The notes: generated by a model not told the origin, from the letters alone. A stretch of DNA of 64,000 bases from Tropicibacter sp. R16_0 (GCF_017743935.1 NZ_JAGHRE010000003.1:62001-126000); one strand, 5' to 3'; counted from the stretch's first letter, positions 17,460 to 26,790 are shown. Numbers and translations: made by a program.

Positions 17460-18662
17460 TTACTCGGCAGCGTGATGGACAGGTTGGGGCAATGCCTGAT
17501 CAAGGTCAGTGATGATGTCATCGACATCTTCCAACCCAACCGACAGGCGGATCAACCCGTCCGTGATGTCATGTTCGGCACGCTCCTCGGGCGTATAGGT
17601 CGAATGTGTCATCGAGGCAGGATGCTGAATCAGTGTTTCGGCATCGCCCAGGGACACCGCCCGCTGGATCATTTTCAAACTGTTCATGAACTGGATGCCG
17701 CCCGCCATACCGCCATCCACCTCAAAGGCGATCATCGCACCCGGTTTGGACATTTGGCGCGTTGCCAGTTCGTGTTGGGCAAAGCTTTCCAGACCTGGAA
17801 AATACACGGCCCGAACAGACGGATGCTTCTGAAGATGTTCGGCGACAGCTTTGGCCGAAGCGCAATGACGCTCCATGCGCAGGGCCAGGGTTTTCAGCCC
17901 GCGCAGGATCAGCATCGCATTGAACGGTGCCATGACCGCGCCGGTCATGTCCTTCATGCCAACAAGGCGGATCTCGGCGATCTGTTCGGCTGTACCGGCA
18001 ACCAGCCCGGCAACCACGTCGCCATGTCCGCCAAGATACTTGGTGGCGGAATGCAGCACGATGTCAGCGCCCAGTTCAATGGGTCGTGTCAAAAAGGGCG
18101 TGGCATAGGTGTTGTCGACAACCACCTGAGCGCCGACCTCATGCGCGATGGCGGCCGTGGCGGCGATGTCCACCAATCTCATGTTCGGGTTGGCCGGGGT
18201 TTCGAAATAGACGACCCTGGTCCGCTCCGAGATTGCAGCGCGCAGGTTTTCTGCGTCGGTCATATCCACGTGGGTGATTGTCACGCCCCATTTCGCCAGT
18301 CCGTGCCGCATGAAGGCGAAGGTGCAGCCGTAAAGCGTCTTGTCCACGATCACCTCGTCCCCGGGCGACAGCAGGGTCCACAGCACTGCGGTGATCGCGC
18401 CCATGCCGCTGGACAGAGCCAACCCGGCTTCGGCCCCTTCGAGCGTGGCAATGCGCTGTTCCAGCAGATCGCAGGTCGGGTTCGAGATGCGGCTGTAGAT
18501 ATGGCCCGCACGCTCGCCCGCAAACATCTCACCTCCGGCTTCGGTGGTCTCAAACGCGAAGGTTGATGTCAGGTGCAGGGGTGGCGTCAGGGCACCTTCG
18601 TTCTGCTGGGGGTCATAAGCGTGGTGGATGGCGCGGGTGGCGAAGCCTTTGGATGAATTCAT
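17460..18662 (-). CDS. mdeA: L-methionine gamma-lyase
   Basis: A 400-residue Cys/Met-metabolism PLP enzyme that splits methionine to methanethiol, ammonia and 2-oxobutyrate. The PLP lysine is K208 in HSATKYLGGHGD. C113 in YGCTF and K237-D238 in GMKDMTG match, with an offset of three, the residues that mark true methionine gamma-lyases in P. putida (C116, K240, D241), separating it from cystathionine lyases. I chose the ATG preceded by GAGAG; another ATG lies five codons upstream. Divergent from the Lrp regulator and followed by mdeB. Confidence 0.93.
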   Translation of the reverse strand: MNSSKGFATRAIHHAYDPQQNEGALTPPLHLTSTFAFETTEAGGEMFAGERAGHIYSRISNPTCDLLEQRIATLEGAEAGLALSSGMGAITAVLWTLLSPGDEVIVDKTLYGCTFAFMRHGLAKWGVTITHVDMTDAENLRAAISERTRVVYFETPANPNMRLVDIAATAAIAHEVGAQVVVDNTYATPFLTRPIELGADIVLHSATKYLGGHGDVVAGLVAGTAEQIAEIRLVGMKDMTGAVMAPFNAMLILRGLKTLALRMERHCASAKAVAEHLQKHPSVRAVYFPGLESFAQHELATRQMSKPGAMIAFEVDGGMAGGIQFMNSLKMIQRAVSLGDAETLIQHPASMTHSTYTPEERAEHDITDGLIRLSVGLEDVDDIITDLDQALPQPVHHAAE

Positions 18663-18776
18663 GGCACTCTCTCTCATGCTGTTTGAGGCAGGATGCGATC
18701 AATTGGCAGGGGGGTGATTGCGAGTTATGCTTCATGGAGTATCAATTTTGGCATTTTCTGCTAATGTGAGGGAAAA
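18663..18776. promoter_or_regulatory. Divergent mdeA/mdeR promoter region
   Basis: 114 bases between divergent mdeA and the Lrp-family gene. By analogy with P. putida, MdeR should bind here and activate mdeAB with methionine or a catabolite as effector. No specific operator could be assigned. Confidence 0.5.
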
Positions 18777-19235
18777 ATGGACGCCAAAGACCGACAGATC
18801 ATCCGCGCTTTGCAGGCCAATGGGCGGATGACCAATCAGGACCTCGCCGCCGAGGTCAACCTGTCGCCGTCCCCGTGTCTGCGTCGTTTGCGCAACCTTG
18901 AGGACAACGGGACGTTGCGGGGGTACAGCGCCGAGGTGGACGCAAAGGCCTATGGGCTGCCCATCACGGTCTTTGTGCGCATTCGGTTAGAGCGCCACAA
19001 CGAAGACGATGTGCGCCGCTTCGAAAGCCGCATTCATGCGATCGACGAAGTGCTTGAATGTCACGTCCTGACCGGAGCCTCGGATTACCAGTTGCGTGTG
19101 GTGGTGCCCGGGCTGGACGCCTATGAGGATTTCATCCGCCATCGTATTCATCCCATCGGAGGTATTGCTTCGATCGACACCAGCTTTGTCTACTCTACCG
19201 TCAAGAAGACCAACGTGTTTCCGGCAATTGACTGA
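18777..19235 (+). CDS. mdeR: Lrp/AsnC-family regulator of methionine catabolism
   Basis: 152 residues: an N-terminal helix-turn-helix (about 20-45, NQDLAAEVNLSPSPCLRRL) and a C-terminal RAM/AsnC ligand-binding domain (about 65-145) containing GASDYQLRVVV. Normal length for Lrp-family proteins. Divergent placement next to mdeA-mdeB reproduces the P. putida mdeR arrangement, so it is the likely activator. The ATG is preceded by GAGGG. Confidence 0.85.
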   Translation: MDAKDRQIIRALQANGRMTNQDLAAEVNLSPSPCLRRLRNLEDNGTLRGYSAEVDAKAYGLPITVFVRIRLERHNEDDVRRFESRIHAIDEVLECHVLTGASDYQLRVVVPGLDAYEDFIRHRIHPIGGIASIDTSFVYSTVKKTNVFPAID

Positions 19236-19312
19236 CCGTCCATGCAGATCACGGTCTAGCGTCCGTGGTTTGCGGGGCTATCCATTCTTCCGAACGAAAT
19301 TCGTGGTTCAGT

Positions 19313-20680
19313 TCATGAGTCAAAAAGTGGCAGGGACAGCGTCAAACTGGCTCCTCGCTTTACCCTGTTGATGGACAAGTGCCCACCATGCCGATCAGCA
19401 ACCGAAGAGACGATCGCCAAGCCCAGACCGCTGCCCTCTGACGGTTCGATCTGCGAGAAACGCCTGAATGCGGCGTCCGACTGTTCGGGGATCAGCCCCT
19501 TGCCGTCATCCTCGACAGTAAGTTGCGCGAACCCTTCATCGCAGCTCAGGGAGACCTTCACCAGGCTCAGGCTGTCGCCCCCATGCTTTAGCGCATTGTC
19601 GATCAGGTTTTTGACGGCCTCTGTCACAAACACCGGATCGCCCCGGACAGGGACCGGAGTATCCGGCACTTCGACATCGAAGTCGCTACCGGCTTTCAAG
19701 ACGATTGGCCCCATGTCCGCACAAGTCTGCCGCACAAGAGCGGCCAGATCGAACTCCTGCTGTGCCGCCGGTTGAAGCGGGTGTTGAAGCCGGTCCAGCG
19801 ACAACAGCTGGTCCGCAACGCGGGCAGAGGAGCGCGCCGCTGCAACGAGCTCGGAAATCCGCTGATTTCGGTCTGTTTCCGAGCGTGCATCCCTTACGCT
19901 TTCCGCCATGGACTGCACGGCGGCGGCAGGATTGCGCAGTTGATGAGCGGCGTCTGAAATAAAGGCCTGATGCGCGTCAATGCTGGCCTCGACCTGGCCT
20001 AGCAGGCGGTTGAGCGTGCGGACGATGCCATGCGCCTCGATCGGGACGGGGCGCTTGATCCGGCTCAAATCGTCGGGGGACCGCACGGCGATCGCTTCTT
20101 CAAGATCCAGCAGCGGGCGCAGGCCAAGCCCGACGCCGAACCACACCACCAGAGCCAACGTTGCAAGCAGCACGCCGATCAAGGCGGCGGCGCGGATCGC
20201 GAGTTGAGTCGCAAGCTGGTTTCGATCCGTCAGGCGTTGCCAGACCGTGACGGTGGTGTCGCCGGTCAATGTGTCGATGGTCAGCCGCTCGGTCACCTGC
20301 AACACCCGCACCTCTTCGCCGCGATAGATCGACTGGAACAGATGCGGCGTGTTCAAGGCAGGGCGGGGTTTGTCCGCACCGGTCGGCGGATAGGCGTAGC
20401 CGGTGACGTAGATACCCCCGGGGCCTGTCGCATGATAGAACACCTCGCCGCCGGCGGCATCACCGATTAAGTCACGGGTGGTGAGGGACAGAACGTCCCC
20501 TTCGGACACGGCCACATCGCGGGAAATGGCCAGGGCCGCGGACAGAAGCGAGCGGTCGAACAACTCTTGCGCGGTTTGCTGAGCGACGGTCACCCGCCAG
20601 AACCCCACGATCAACGCCATGATCAAAAGTGGAGAAAGGATGACCGCAAAAAGGCGCAGACGAAGCGACGCGCGGCGCAT
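19313..20680 (-). CDS. tctE: TctE-like sensor histidine kinase
   Basis: 455 residues: TM1 about 9-30, a periplasmic sensor region about 31-160 (TctE N-terminal type), TM2 about 163-185, a short HAMP-like linker, the H box ISDAAHQLRNP with H246, and an HATPase domain (NLIDNALKHGG, then GSGLGLAIV). It follows the response regulator with a one-base overlap. The pair sits divergent from a TctC-type binding protein, so it probably senses the tricarboxylate carried by that transporter. Confidence 0.9.
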   Translation of the reverse strand: MRRASLRLRLFAVILSPLLIMALIVGFWRVTVAQQTAQELFDRSLLSAALAISRDVAVSEGDVLSLTTRDLIGDAAGGEVFYHATGPGGIYVTGYAYPPTGADKPRPALNTPHLFQSIYRGEEVRVLQVTERLTIDTLTGDTTVTVWQRLTDRNQLATQLAIRAAALIGVLLATLALVVWFGVGLGLRPLLDLEEAIAVRSPDDLSRIKRPVPIEAHGIVRTLNRLLGQVEASIDAHQAFISDAAHQLRNPAAAVQSMAESVRDARSETDRNQRISELVAAARSSARVADQLLSLDRLQHPLQPAAQQEFDLAALVRQTCADMGPIVLKAGSDFDVEVPDTPVPVRGDPVFVTEAVKNLIDNALKHGGDSLSLVKVSLSCDEGFAQLTVEDDGKGLIPEQSDAAFRRFSQIEPSEGSGLGLAIVSSVADRHGGHLSINRVKRGASLTLSLPLFDS

Positions 20681-21348
20681 CAGCCGTTGACCTCAAGCAG
20701 GTATCCCAATCCGCGCGCGGTCTTGATGCCGACCCCATGCGGTGCCAGCCTTTTACGCAGGCGCGAGACATGCGGTTCGATTGCGCTGTCGTCGACGTCG
20801 GCGCCCACACCATAGACATGCTCGATCAGCTGCGCCTTGGATACGATGCGCCCGCGTCGCTCCGCCAGACATTCCAGCACGGCCAGTTCCTTGCGCGGGA
20901 TATCCAGTGCCGTGCCCTGCGCGCTCACCTGACGTGTCGAGCGGTCGAAGGTCACCGCGCCCAGAACCTCCTGCGCGCCATAATCCAGATCCTTGCGGCG
21001 CGACAGGGCGCGAATGCGGGCTTCCAGTTCGTCCATCTCGAAGGGTTTGACCAGATAGTCATCGGCTCCGGTGTCCAGCCCGGCCACCCGGTCCGAGGTT
21101 TCCGACCGAGCTGTCAGCAGGATGACCGGTGTGCCGTCCCCCCGGGTGCGCAAGGCCGACAGGATGTCCAGTCCCGAGCGTCCAGGCAGATTGATGTCCA
21201 GCACCACCAGGTCGGCGCCATCCTGGGCCAGAAAGTCGTCAGCGAGTTCGCCATCCAGCAGCACATCCACGGCGTGACCGCGGTCGCGCAGGCGATAGGC
21301 AATGGCATTTGCCAGGGTTTCGTTGTCTTCGACGATCGCAATCCGCAT
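20680..21348 (-). CDS. tctD: TctD-like OmpR-family response regulator
   Basis: 222 residues: a receiver domain with phospho-acceptor D51 in VVLDINLPG and K in LVKPF, followed by a winged-helix DNA-binding domain (IPRKELAVLE, then SAIEPHVSRLRKRL). The start is the ATG of MRIAIVEDNE; longer starts to 21435 are possible but add a non-family leader. First gene of the tctDE operon, divergent from tctC, which it presumably activates. Confidence 0.9.
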   Translation of the reverse strand: MRIAIVEDNETLANAIAYRLRDRGHAVDVLLDGELADDFLAQDGADLVVLDINLPGRSGLDILSALRTRGDGTPVILLTARSETSDRVAGLDTGADDYLVKPFEMDELEARIRALSRRKDLDYGAQEVLGAVTFDRSTRQVSAQGTALDIPRKELAVLECLAERRGRIVSKAQLIEHVYGVGADVDDSAIEPHVSRLRKRLAPHGVGIKTARGLGYLLEVNG

Positions 21349-21485
21349 GTCCGGGTCCGCAAGCTTGGCGCAAGGTTGATCCCCCATGATCAGCAGATCA
21401 ACAGGGGAATCAACCCCGTACAGTTTGGCAATCATGGTGGTGCTGAGGAGGCTTCCGTGCTTGTCTGGTCAACAGGGAGGAACCA
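21349..21485. promoter_or_regulatory. Divergent tctDE / tctC promoter region
   Basis: 137 bases between the two-component genes and the transporter operon; the expected binding region for TctD. Boxes not assigned. Confidence 0.45.
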
Positions 21486-22574
21486 ATGACCGTTTCCACT
21501 TTCACCCGCCGCGCCGTTGTCGGCCTGATCGCCGCCGCCGGTATCGCCGCGCCTGCGGCCGCCGAGGTCGACTTTTCCGGCAAGACGATCGAATGGGTCA
21601 TTCCGTTCTCGGAAACCGGGGGCTCGGCTAAATGGGCCAATTTCTTTGCCCCGCTGCTGGCCGAAGAACTGCCGGGCAATCCCACGGTTGTGGTAAAGTT
21701 CATGCCTGGTGCCGGGTCCACCAAGGGGGCCAATTGGTTCCAGGAACAGGACCACGATGACGGCACGCTGCTGTTTGGTACCTCGGGCTCGACCCAGTTT
21801 CCCTATCTCTTGGGCGATCCGCGTGTGCGCTATGAATACAAGGACTGGAATCCGGTCATGGCCTCGGGCACGGGCGGTGTGGCCTATTTGAACCCCGAAG
21901 ATGGGGCCAAGTTCGATGGTTCGGCCAATGGGCTGAAGGATGTGGATTTCATCTATGGATCGCAAGGCGCCACACGTCTGGATCTGGTCCCGCTTTTGGC
22001 CTGGCAGATGCTTGGCATGAACGTGGAGCCGGTGTTCGGCATCAAGGGGCGCGGTGACGGCCGCCTGATGTTCGAGCGAGGCGAAGCAACGATCGACTAC
22101 CAGACCTCGTCAGGCTACCTGAAAGGGTCGGCCGAAATGGTGGCCGCAGGCGACGCGGTGGCGATGATGACTTGGGGGGCGTTGGACGCGGATGGCAACA
22201 TCGTGCGAGATCCGACTTTCCCCGACATTCCGACCTTCAAGGAGGTCTGCGAGGCGACTGACGGCTGTGAAACCAGCGGTGAGGTCTGGGACGCCTGGCG
22301 TGCCTTCTTCGTCGCGGGCTTCCCGGTGCAAAAACTGGCCTTCCTGCCCGCGGGCACGCCGCAAGAGGTGATCGACACGTACACCGCCGCGTTCGAAGCC
22401 GTCGTGGCACGGGCTGATTTCGCTGAAATCTCGTCCAAGCGCGTTGGTAAGTACCAGGTCTTCACCGGTGCAGACGCGCAGAGTGCATTGGGCACCGCGA
22501 CCTCGGTCCCGGATGAGGCCAAGGCCTTTGTGACCAACTGGCTGCAAGAGGCCTATGGCGTCTCGCTGAACTGA
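21486..22574 (+). CDS. tctC: Tripartite tricarboxylate transporter periplasmic binding protein
   Basis: 362 residues. Residues 1-26 form a signal peptide (FTRRAVVGLIAAAG, cleavage after AAA). The mature part resembles Bug/TctC binding proteins: KTIEWVIPF and GGSAKWA near the start, PGAGSTKGANW, and LPAGTPQEVIDTY near the C-terminus. It captures a carboxylate substrate for the TctA/TctB membrane proteins. GGGAGGA lies before the ATG. Ligand unknown; the PrpF-type isomerase in the operon points to a tricarboxylate or related unsaturated acid. Confidence 0.9.
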   Translation: MTVSTFTRRAVVGLIAAAGIAAPAAAEVDFSGKTIEWVIPFSETGGSAKWANFFAPLLAEELPGNPTVVVKFMPGAGSTKGANWFQEQDHDDGTLLFGTSGSTQFPYLLGDPRVRYEYKDWNPVMASGTGGVAYLNPEDGAKFDGSANGLKDVDFIYGSQGATRLDLVPLLAWQMLGMNVEPVFGIKGRGDGRLMFERGEATIDYQTSSGYLKGSAEMVAAGDAVAMMTWGALDADGNIVRDPTFPDIPTFKEVCEATDGCETSGEVWDAWRAFFVAGFPVQKLAFLPAGTPQEVIDTYTAAFEAVVARADFAEISSKRVGKYQVFTGADAQSALGTATSVPDEAKAFVTNWLQEAYGVSLN

Positions 22575-22586
22575 TCACTCCCACCT

Positions 22587-22611
22587 TGGCGCGTGGGTCT
22601 TTCACGCGCCA
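22587..22611 (+). terminator. Hairpin between tctC and tctAB (attenuator-like)
   Basis: TGGCGCGTG and CACGCGCCA make a perfect 9-bp stem with a 7-base loop, followed by a short T-run. Its position, directly after the binding-protein gene and before the membrane gene, fits partial termination or mRNA 3' protection that keeps the binding protein in excess. Confidence 0.65.
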
Positions 22612-22645
22612 CTTTTCCCGATACTTCTACTGAAAGGCGGCTCCC

Positions 22646-24676
22646 ATGGAGGCTTTCGCCACCGCTCTTCCTGCGCTTGGAGAAGCGTGGGGTTTGATCC
22701 TGCAACCTGTTGTTCTGGGATACCTGATCCTGGGGGTCGTGATGGGCCTGGCTGTGGGGGTCTTTCCGGGCCTGGGCGGCATCGCGGGCCTGTCCCTGCT
22801 TTTGCCGTTCATGTTTGGCATGGATCCGGTTCTGGGTCTGGCGTTGATGATCGGCATGGTCGCCGTGGTGCCGACTTCGGACACATTCGCCTCTGTTTTG
22901 ATGGGGATCCCCGGCAGCTCGGCCTCGCAGGCCACGGTGCTGGACGGGTTTCCCATGGCCAAGAAAGGGCAGGCGGCTCGGGCCCTGTCCGCAGCCTTCT
23001 CCAGCTCGCTCTTTGGTGGGCTGGTTGGCGCCTGTTTCCTGACCCTCTTCATCCTGGTCGCACGGCCCATCGTTCTGGCCTTTGGTCTGCCCGAGATGTT
23101 GATGATCACCGTCCTCGGCCTCTCCATGGTTGCCGTTCTGGCCGGGCGTTTCCCTCTCAAGGGTCTTGCCGCCGCCGGTTTGGGCCTGATGATCGGGACC
23201 ATCGGCGAGGCGGATGCAGGCGGCAGCCTGCGCATGGCGTCTTATGACATTCCATATCTGACCGATGGGCTGAAACTGGTCATCGTCGGTTTGGGCATTT
23301 TTGCCATTCCCGAAATCGTTTCCCTGCTGCGCCAGGACCGCTCTATCGCCAAGGGCGCAAGCCTGGGGGCCGGTTGGTTGGATGGCGTAAAGGACTGGTT
23401 CGCCAATATCTGGTTGTCGGTGCGCTGTTCGGTGATCGGCGTTGTCGTGGGCATCATTCCGGGCCTGGGCGGCAGCGTGGTCGACTGGATCGCCTATGGC
23501 CATTCGGTTCAGACCACCAAGGACAAGTCCAACTTTGGCAAGGGCGAAGTCCGTGGCGTGATCGGGCCGGAAAGCTCGAACAACGCAAAAGAGGGCGGGG
23601 GGCTTGTCCCGACGCTCTTGTTCGGCATTCCCGGATCCGGGTCGATGGCGATCTTCATCGGCGCGGTGGCCTTGCTGGGCTCGGGTGATATCGAGGTCGG
23701 CCCGGGCATGCTGAAGGACAACCTGGACATCACCTATTCGATCGTCTGGCTGTTGGCGCTTGCCAATGTCGTTGGCACGGTGCTCTGCATCGCTGCCTCG
23801 GGTGGGATCGCCAAGCTGACCACGATCCGGTTCACGTATCTGGCGCCGTTCCTGTTCATGCTGATCAGCTTTGCCGCCTTCCAGTCGGGGCAGAACTTCG
23901 AGGATCTTCTGGCACTCTTCGCCATTGGTCTCATCGGCATTTTCCTGCGCCGGTTTGATTGGTCGCGACCCGCTTTTCTGATCGGTTTCGTCCTGTCCAA
24001 CCCGGTCGAGAAATTCACCAACCAGGCGTTTCAGATCGCGTCCTTCCGGTTCCGCAAGGGGTTCGACGTGGGTATGGAATACGTCTTCAGTCCCATCGTG
24101 ATCGTGCTGATCATCATCACCGTGGTCTCGGTTGTTCTGGGCATTCGCCAGGCCAAGTCGATCATGGCCGAGGGCGAGATGCAGTCCGGTGCCAAACGCG
24201 CGCCGATGGTCTTCCTCCTTGTGCTTGCGGGCTATCTGATCGTTGCGCTGGTGAACGCCAACATGATCCCCGACTACAACATGACCGACAAGATCATCCC
24301 GCTGGTCGTGGGCAGCTTTGCCCTGCTGTGCTGCACGATCTTGCTGGTGCAGATGATACGCCGCCCCGAAGGAGACCCGATCTTTGCCGACAAGGAGGTG
24401 GCGGGTGAAGACGCCGATGCCCCCTATGGCCTGTGGTCCACGCTGGCCTGGTTCGCCGCACTGATCGCAGCGACCTGGGTGGTTGGTTTCATCATGGCCC
24501 TGTTGGGCTTTCTGATCAGCTTTCTACGAGTTCGGGCCGGTGCCAGCTGGAGCAAGACCCTGCTGCTGACCGCCTGCGGTATCGGCTTCATGTGCCTGAT
24601 GGCGGGCGCCCTGAACCGTGATTTCCCACCGGGCCTGCTGCAGGGCGCCGTTGATCTGCCCTGGCCGCTGAAGTGA
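22646..24676 (+). CDS. tctA: TctA-TctB fusion, tripartite tricarboxylate transporter membrane protein
   Basis: 676 residues. Residues 1-500 are TctA: about 11-12 membrane segments with the repeated VGVFPGLGG and VVGIIPGLGG loops, and GIPGSSASQ and GIPGSGSMA. TctA is normally about 500 residues. The extra 170 or so C-terminal residues hold four membrane segments and resemble the small TctB subunit, which has no separate gene here. So both membrane subunits are one polypeptide in the order A-B, while the usual gene order is C-B-A. Confidence 0.88.
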   Translation: MEAFATALPALGEAWGLILQPVVLGYLILGVVMGLAVGVFPGLGGIAGLSLLLPFMFGMDPVLGLALMIGMVAVVPTSDTFASVLMGIPGSSASQATVLDGFPMAKKGQAARALSAAFSSSLFGGLVGACFLTLFILVARPIVLAFGLPEMLMITVLGLSMVAVLAGRFPLKGLAAAGLGLMIGTIGEADAGGSLRMASYDIPYLTDGLKLVIVGLGIFAIPEIVSLLRQDRSIAKGASLGAGWLDGVKDWFANIWLSVRCSVIGVVVGIIPGLGGSVVDWIAYGHSVQTTKDKSNFGKGEVRGVIGPESSNNAKEGGGLVPTLLFGIPGSGSMAIFIGAVALLGSGDIEVGPGMLKDNLDITYSIVWLLALANVVGTVLCIAASGGIAKLTTIRFTYLAPFLFMLISFAAFQSGQNFEDLLALFAIGLIGIFLRRFDWSRPAFLIGFVLSNPVEKFTNQAFQIASFRFRKGFDVGMEYVFSPIVIVLIIITVVSVVLGIRQAKSIMAEGEMQSGAKRAPMVFLLVLAGYLIVALVNANMIPDYNMTDKIIPLVVGSFALLCCTILLVQMIRRPEGDPIFADKEVAGEDADAPYGLWSTLAWFAALIAATWVVGFIMALLGFLISFLRVRAGASWSKTLLLTACGIGFMCLMAGALNRDFPPGLLQGAVDLPWPLK

Positions 24677-24686
24677 GGAGCATGAC

Positions 24687-25787
24687 ATGACCCAGATCGC
24701 CATTCCCTACATCCACATGCGCGGAGGCACCTCGAAGGGGCCATACTTCCGGCGCTCGGATTTGCCCGAAGACCTGGACACCCTGGCACGCGTTCTGATT
24801 GCCGCTGTGGGGTCGGGACACGGGCTGAACATCGACGGCATCGGCGGCGGGGCGGCCGTGACGACCAAGGTCGCGATGCTGTCCAAAAGCACCAACAATT
24901 GGGCGGATGTGGACTATTTCTTTGCTCAGGTTTCGGTCGAGGAGCAACTGGTCGATTTCAAGCCGACCTGTGGCAACATCCTGTCGGGTGTCGGGCCTGC
25001 AGCCATTGAAATGGGGCTGATCGAGCCCCAGGGCGATGTGACCGAAATCCGCATTCGCGCCGTGAACACCGATGCTCAGGTCATTGCCAAGGTGCAAACC
25101 CCCGGCGGCAAGCTTGCCTACGAGGGCGACGCCGAGATCGCGGGCGTGCCCGGCACGTCGGCGCCCGTGCAGCTCAGCTTCATGGGCGTTGTCGGCTCGT
25201 CCACTGGTGCCTTCCTGCCCACGGGCAATCTGCGCGACACCGTGGACGGAATCGAAGTGACCTGCATGGATGTCGCCATGCCGGTTGTCATTGCCCGAGC
25301 CGAGGATTTTGGCCTGACGGGATATGAAAGCGCCGAAGAGCTGGACGCCAACCGCGCCTTTTTTGACCGGATGGAGGCCATGCGCCTTGAGGCCGGAAAG
25401 CTGATGGGGATGGGCGATGTCAGCCAATCGGTCACGCCCAAGTTCGGCTTGTTGGCCCCTGCGCGCGACGGCGGCACCATCGCCACGCGTTACTTCATGC
25501 CGTGGAAAACCCATCCGACCATGGCCGTGACAGGGGCGCAATGCCTGGCCTCTTGCGCTTTGACGCCGGGCACGGTGTCGGATGGCATGCTCACGCGTCC
25601 CGAAACCAGCCCCGCCGAGGTCGTGTTGGAACATGCTTCGGGCACCATTGATGTGCTGGTCGATTTCAGCACCGAGGGTGGTTTTGCCCTGAACGCGGCG
25701 GGCCTTGTGCGCACTGCACGCAAGCTGGCTGACGGCCACGTCTATGTCCCTGCCGATACCTGGGCCGGACAGGAGGAACCCGCATGA
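24687..25787 (+). CDS. PrpF/4-oxalomesaconate tautomerase-like isomerase
   Basis: 366 residues of the PrpF family: it opens with IPYIHMRGGTSKG, has DGIGGGAAVTTKVAM, PTCGNILSGVGP and MAVTGAQCLASC, all family landmarks including the cysteine-containing active-site loops. Members isomerise unsaturated tricarboxylates (2-methylaconitate cis/trans, or 4-oxalomesaconate keto-enol). Inside a tricarboxylate transporter operon it probably processes the imported acid. GAGGAG precedes the ATG. Confidence 0.87.
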   Translation: MTQIAIPYIHMRGGTSKGPYFRRSDLPEDLDTLARVLIAAVGSGHGLNIDGIGGGAAVTTKVAMLSKSTNNWADVDYFFAQVSVEEQLVDFKPTCGNILSGVGPAAIEMGLIEPQGDVTEIRIRAVNTDAQVIAKVQTPGGKLAYEGDAEIAGVPGTSAPVQLSFMGVVGSSTGAFLPTGNLRDTVDGIEVTCMDVAMPVVIARAEDFGLTGYESAEELDANRAFFDRMEAMRLEAGKLMGMGDVSQSVTPKFGLLAPARDGGTIATRYFMPWKTHPTMAVTGAQCLASCALTPGTVSDGMLTRPETSPAEVVLEHASGTIDVLVDFSTEGGFALNAAGLVRTARKLADGHVYVPADTWAGQEEPA

Positions 25788-26599
25788 CCCTGCACAACAT
25801 CCTGGTGGCGTTCAACGGTGGGCAGTCTTCGATTTCGGCACTGAAATACGCGGCGCAGCTTGCGGGCGACCATGGCCATGTCACCGCGCTGCTGGCGCAT
25901 TCTACCCATGAGGTGGTGGATCCCACTTCCGCTTGGGTCCCCGCCCGCGCGCGCAAGATCATCGCCGAGGCCAACGCCGACATTCTGAACGAAATCGAAG
26001 CGCGGTTTACCGTCGCGAGCGATGGCCTGGGCTTGGGCGATCGGCTGCATTTCACCCGCGCCGCCGGCCGCGTCGACGCGGTGCTGGCCGAACACGCGCG
26101 CAGTTTCGACCTGTTGGTTGTCGGGCAGGATCAGGCCGGGGTGGACGAACACGTCACCCTGCATCCGGACCGCATCGCCTTGATGAGCGGCCGCCCGATC
26201 CTGATCGTACCCGAAGGCCACGATGCCACGGCCCGTCATGCGCATGCCGCGCTGGCCTGGGACGGCGGTCGCGCAGTGGCTCGGGCCCTGTCGGACGGGC
26301 TTGGCCTGTTGGAGGAGCAGGGGCGGGTGACCGTCTTGACCATCGGAGATGAAGCCATGCCGCGCCCGGTCGGGGATGTCACCCTGCACCTGTCTCGCCA
26401 TGGTGTCGCGGCGACCCACGAACACATCGCCGACACGCCTGGTGTGGCACGGGCTTTGCTGGCCTGGTGCGCCGAACACGACCCCTGTCTTCTGGTCATG
26501 GGCGCCTATGAGCATTCCAAATTTCGCGAGGACTTTCTGGGCGGTGTCACGGCCCGGGTCCTTCGGTCCGCACCAATCCCCGTTCTGCTGTCTCACTGA
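25784..26599 (+). CDS. Universal stress protein, tandem UspA domains
   Basis: 271 residues with two UspA-like folds (about 1-140 and 150-271). The second ends in the family-typical VMGAYEHSK...LGGVTARVLRSAPIPVLLSH. The start overlaps the previous stop by 4 bp with AGGAGG upstream, so it is translated with the transporter operon. Role there unknown, but UspA genes in TTT transporter operons are not rare. Confidence 0.85.
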   Translation: MTLHNILVAFNGGQSSISALKYAAQLAGDHGHVTALLAHSTHEVVDPTSAWVPARARKIIAEANADILNEIEARFTVASDGLGLGDRLHFTRAAGRVDAVLAEHARSFDLLVVGQDQAGVDEHVTLHPDRIALMSGRPILIVPEGHDATARHAHAALAWDGGRAVARALSDGLGLLEEQGRVTVLTIGDEAMPRPVGDVTLHLSRHGVAATHEHIADTPGVARALLAWCAEHDPCLLVMGAYEHSKFREDFLGGVTARVLRSAPIPVLLSH

Positions 26600-26607
26600 G
26601 GAAGACC

Positions 26608-26790
26608 ATGACATCCCAAGAAGCCATAAACCGCATCAACGCCGCCATCGACAGCTTGCGTGAGGTGCGCGACACCATCGGGGCCGAACTGACCTCGATG
26701 CCGGATTTGAAAGATCCCGAGGTTCAGCGCCTGTCGGTTCTGCACGATCGTGCCGCGAACGCAGTGGCGGCCTATCACAAGGGGCAATGA
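26608..26790 (+). CDS. Small helical protein, unknown
   Basis: 60 residues, predicted mostly helical and charged, no signal peptide. A GAGGA sequence precedes the ATG, the gap to the stress-protein gene is 8 bp, and its stop overlaps the next start (ATGA). Those features make it a real translated gene although no family is recognised. Confidence 0.65.
   Translation: MTSQEAINRINAAIDSLREVRDTIGAELTSMPDLKDPEVQRLSVLHDRAANAVAAYHKGQ

Noticed and set aside
18663-18776. Methionine/SAM riboswitch upstream of mdeA
   Set aside because: No conserved SAM riboswitch core was visible, and an Lrp regulator is adjacent.
22553-23503. 316-residue antisense frame opposite tctAB
   Set aside because: Gln/His-rich low-complexity shadow of membrane-coding sequence.
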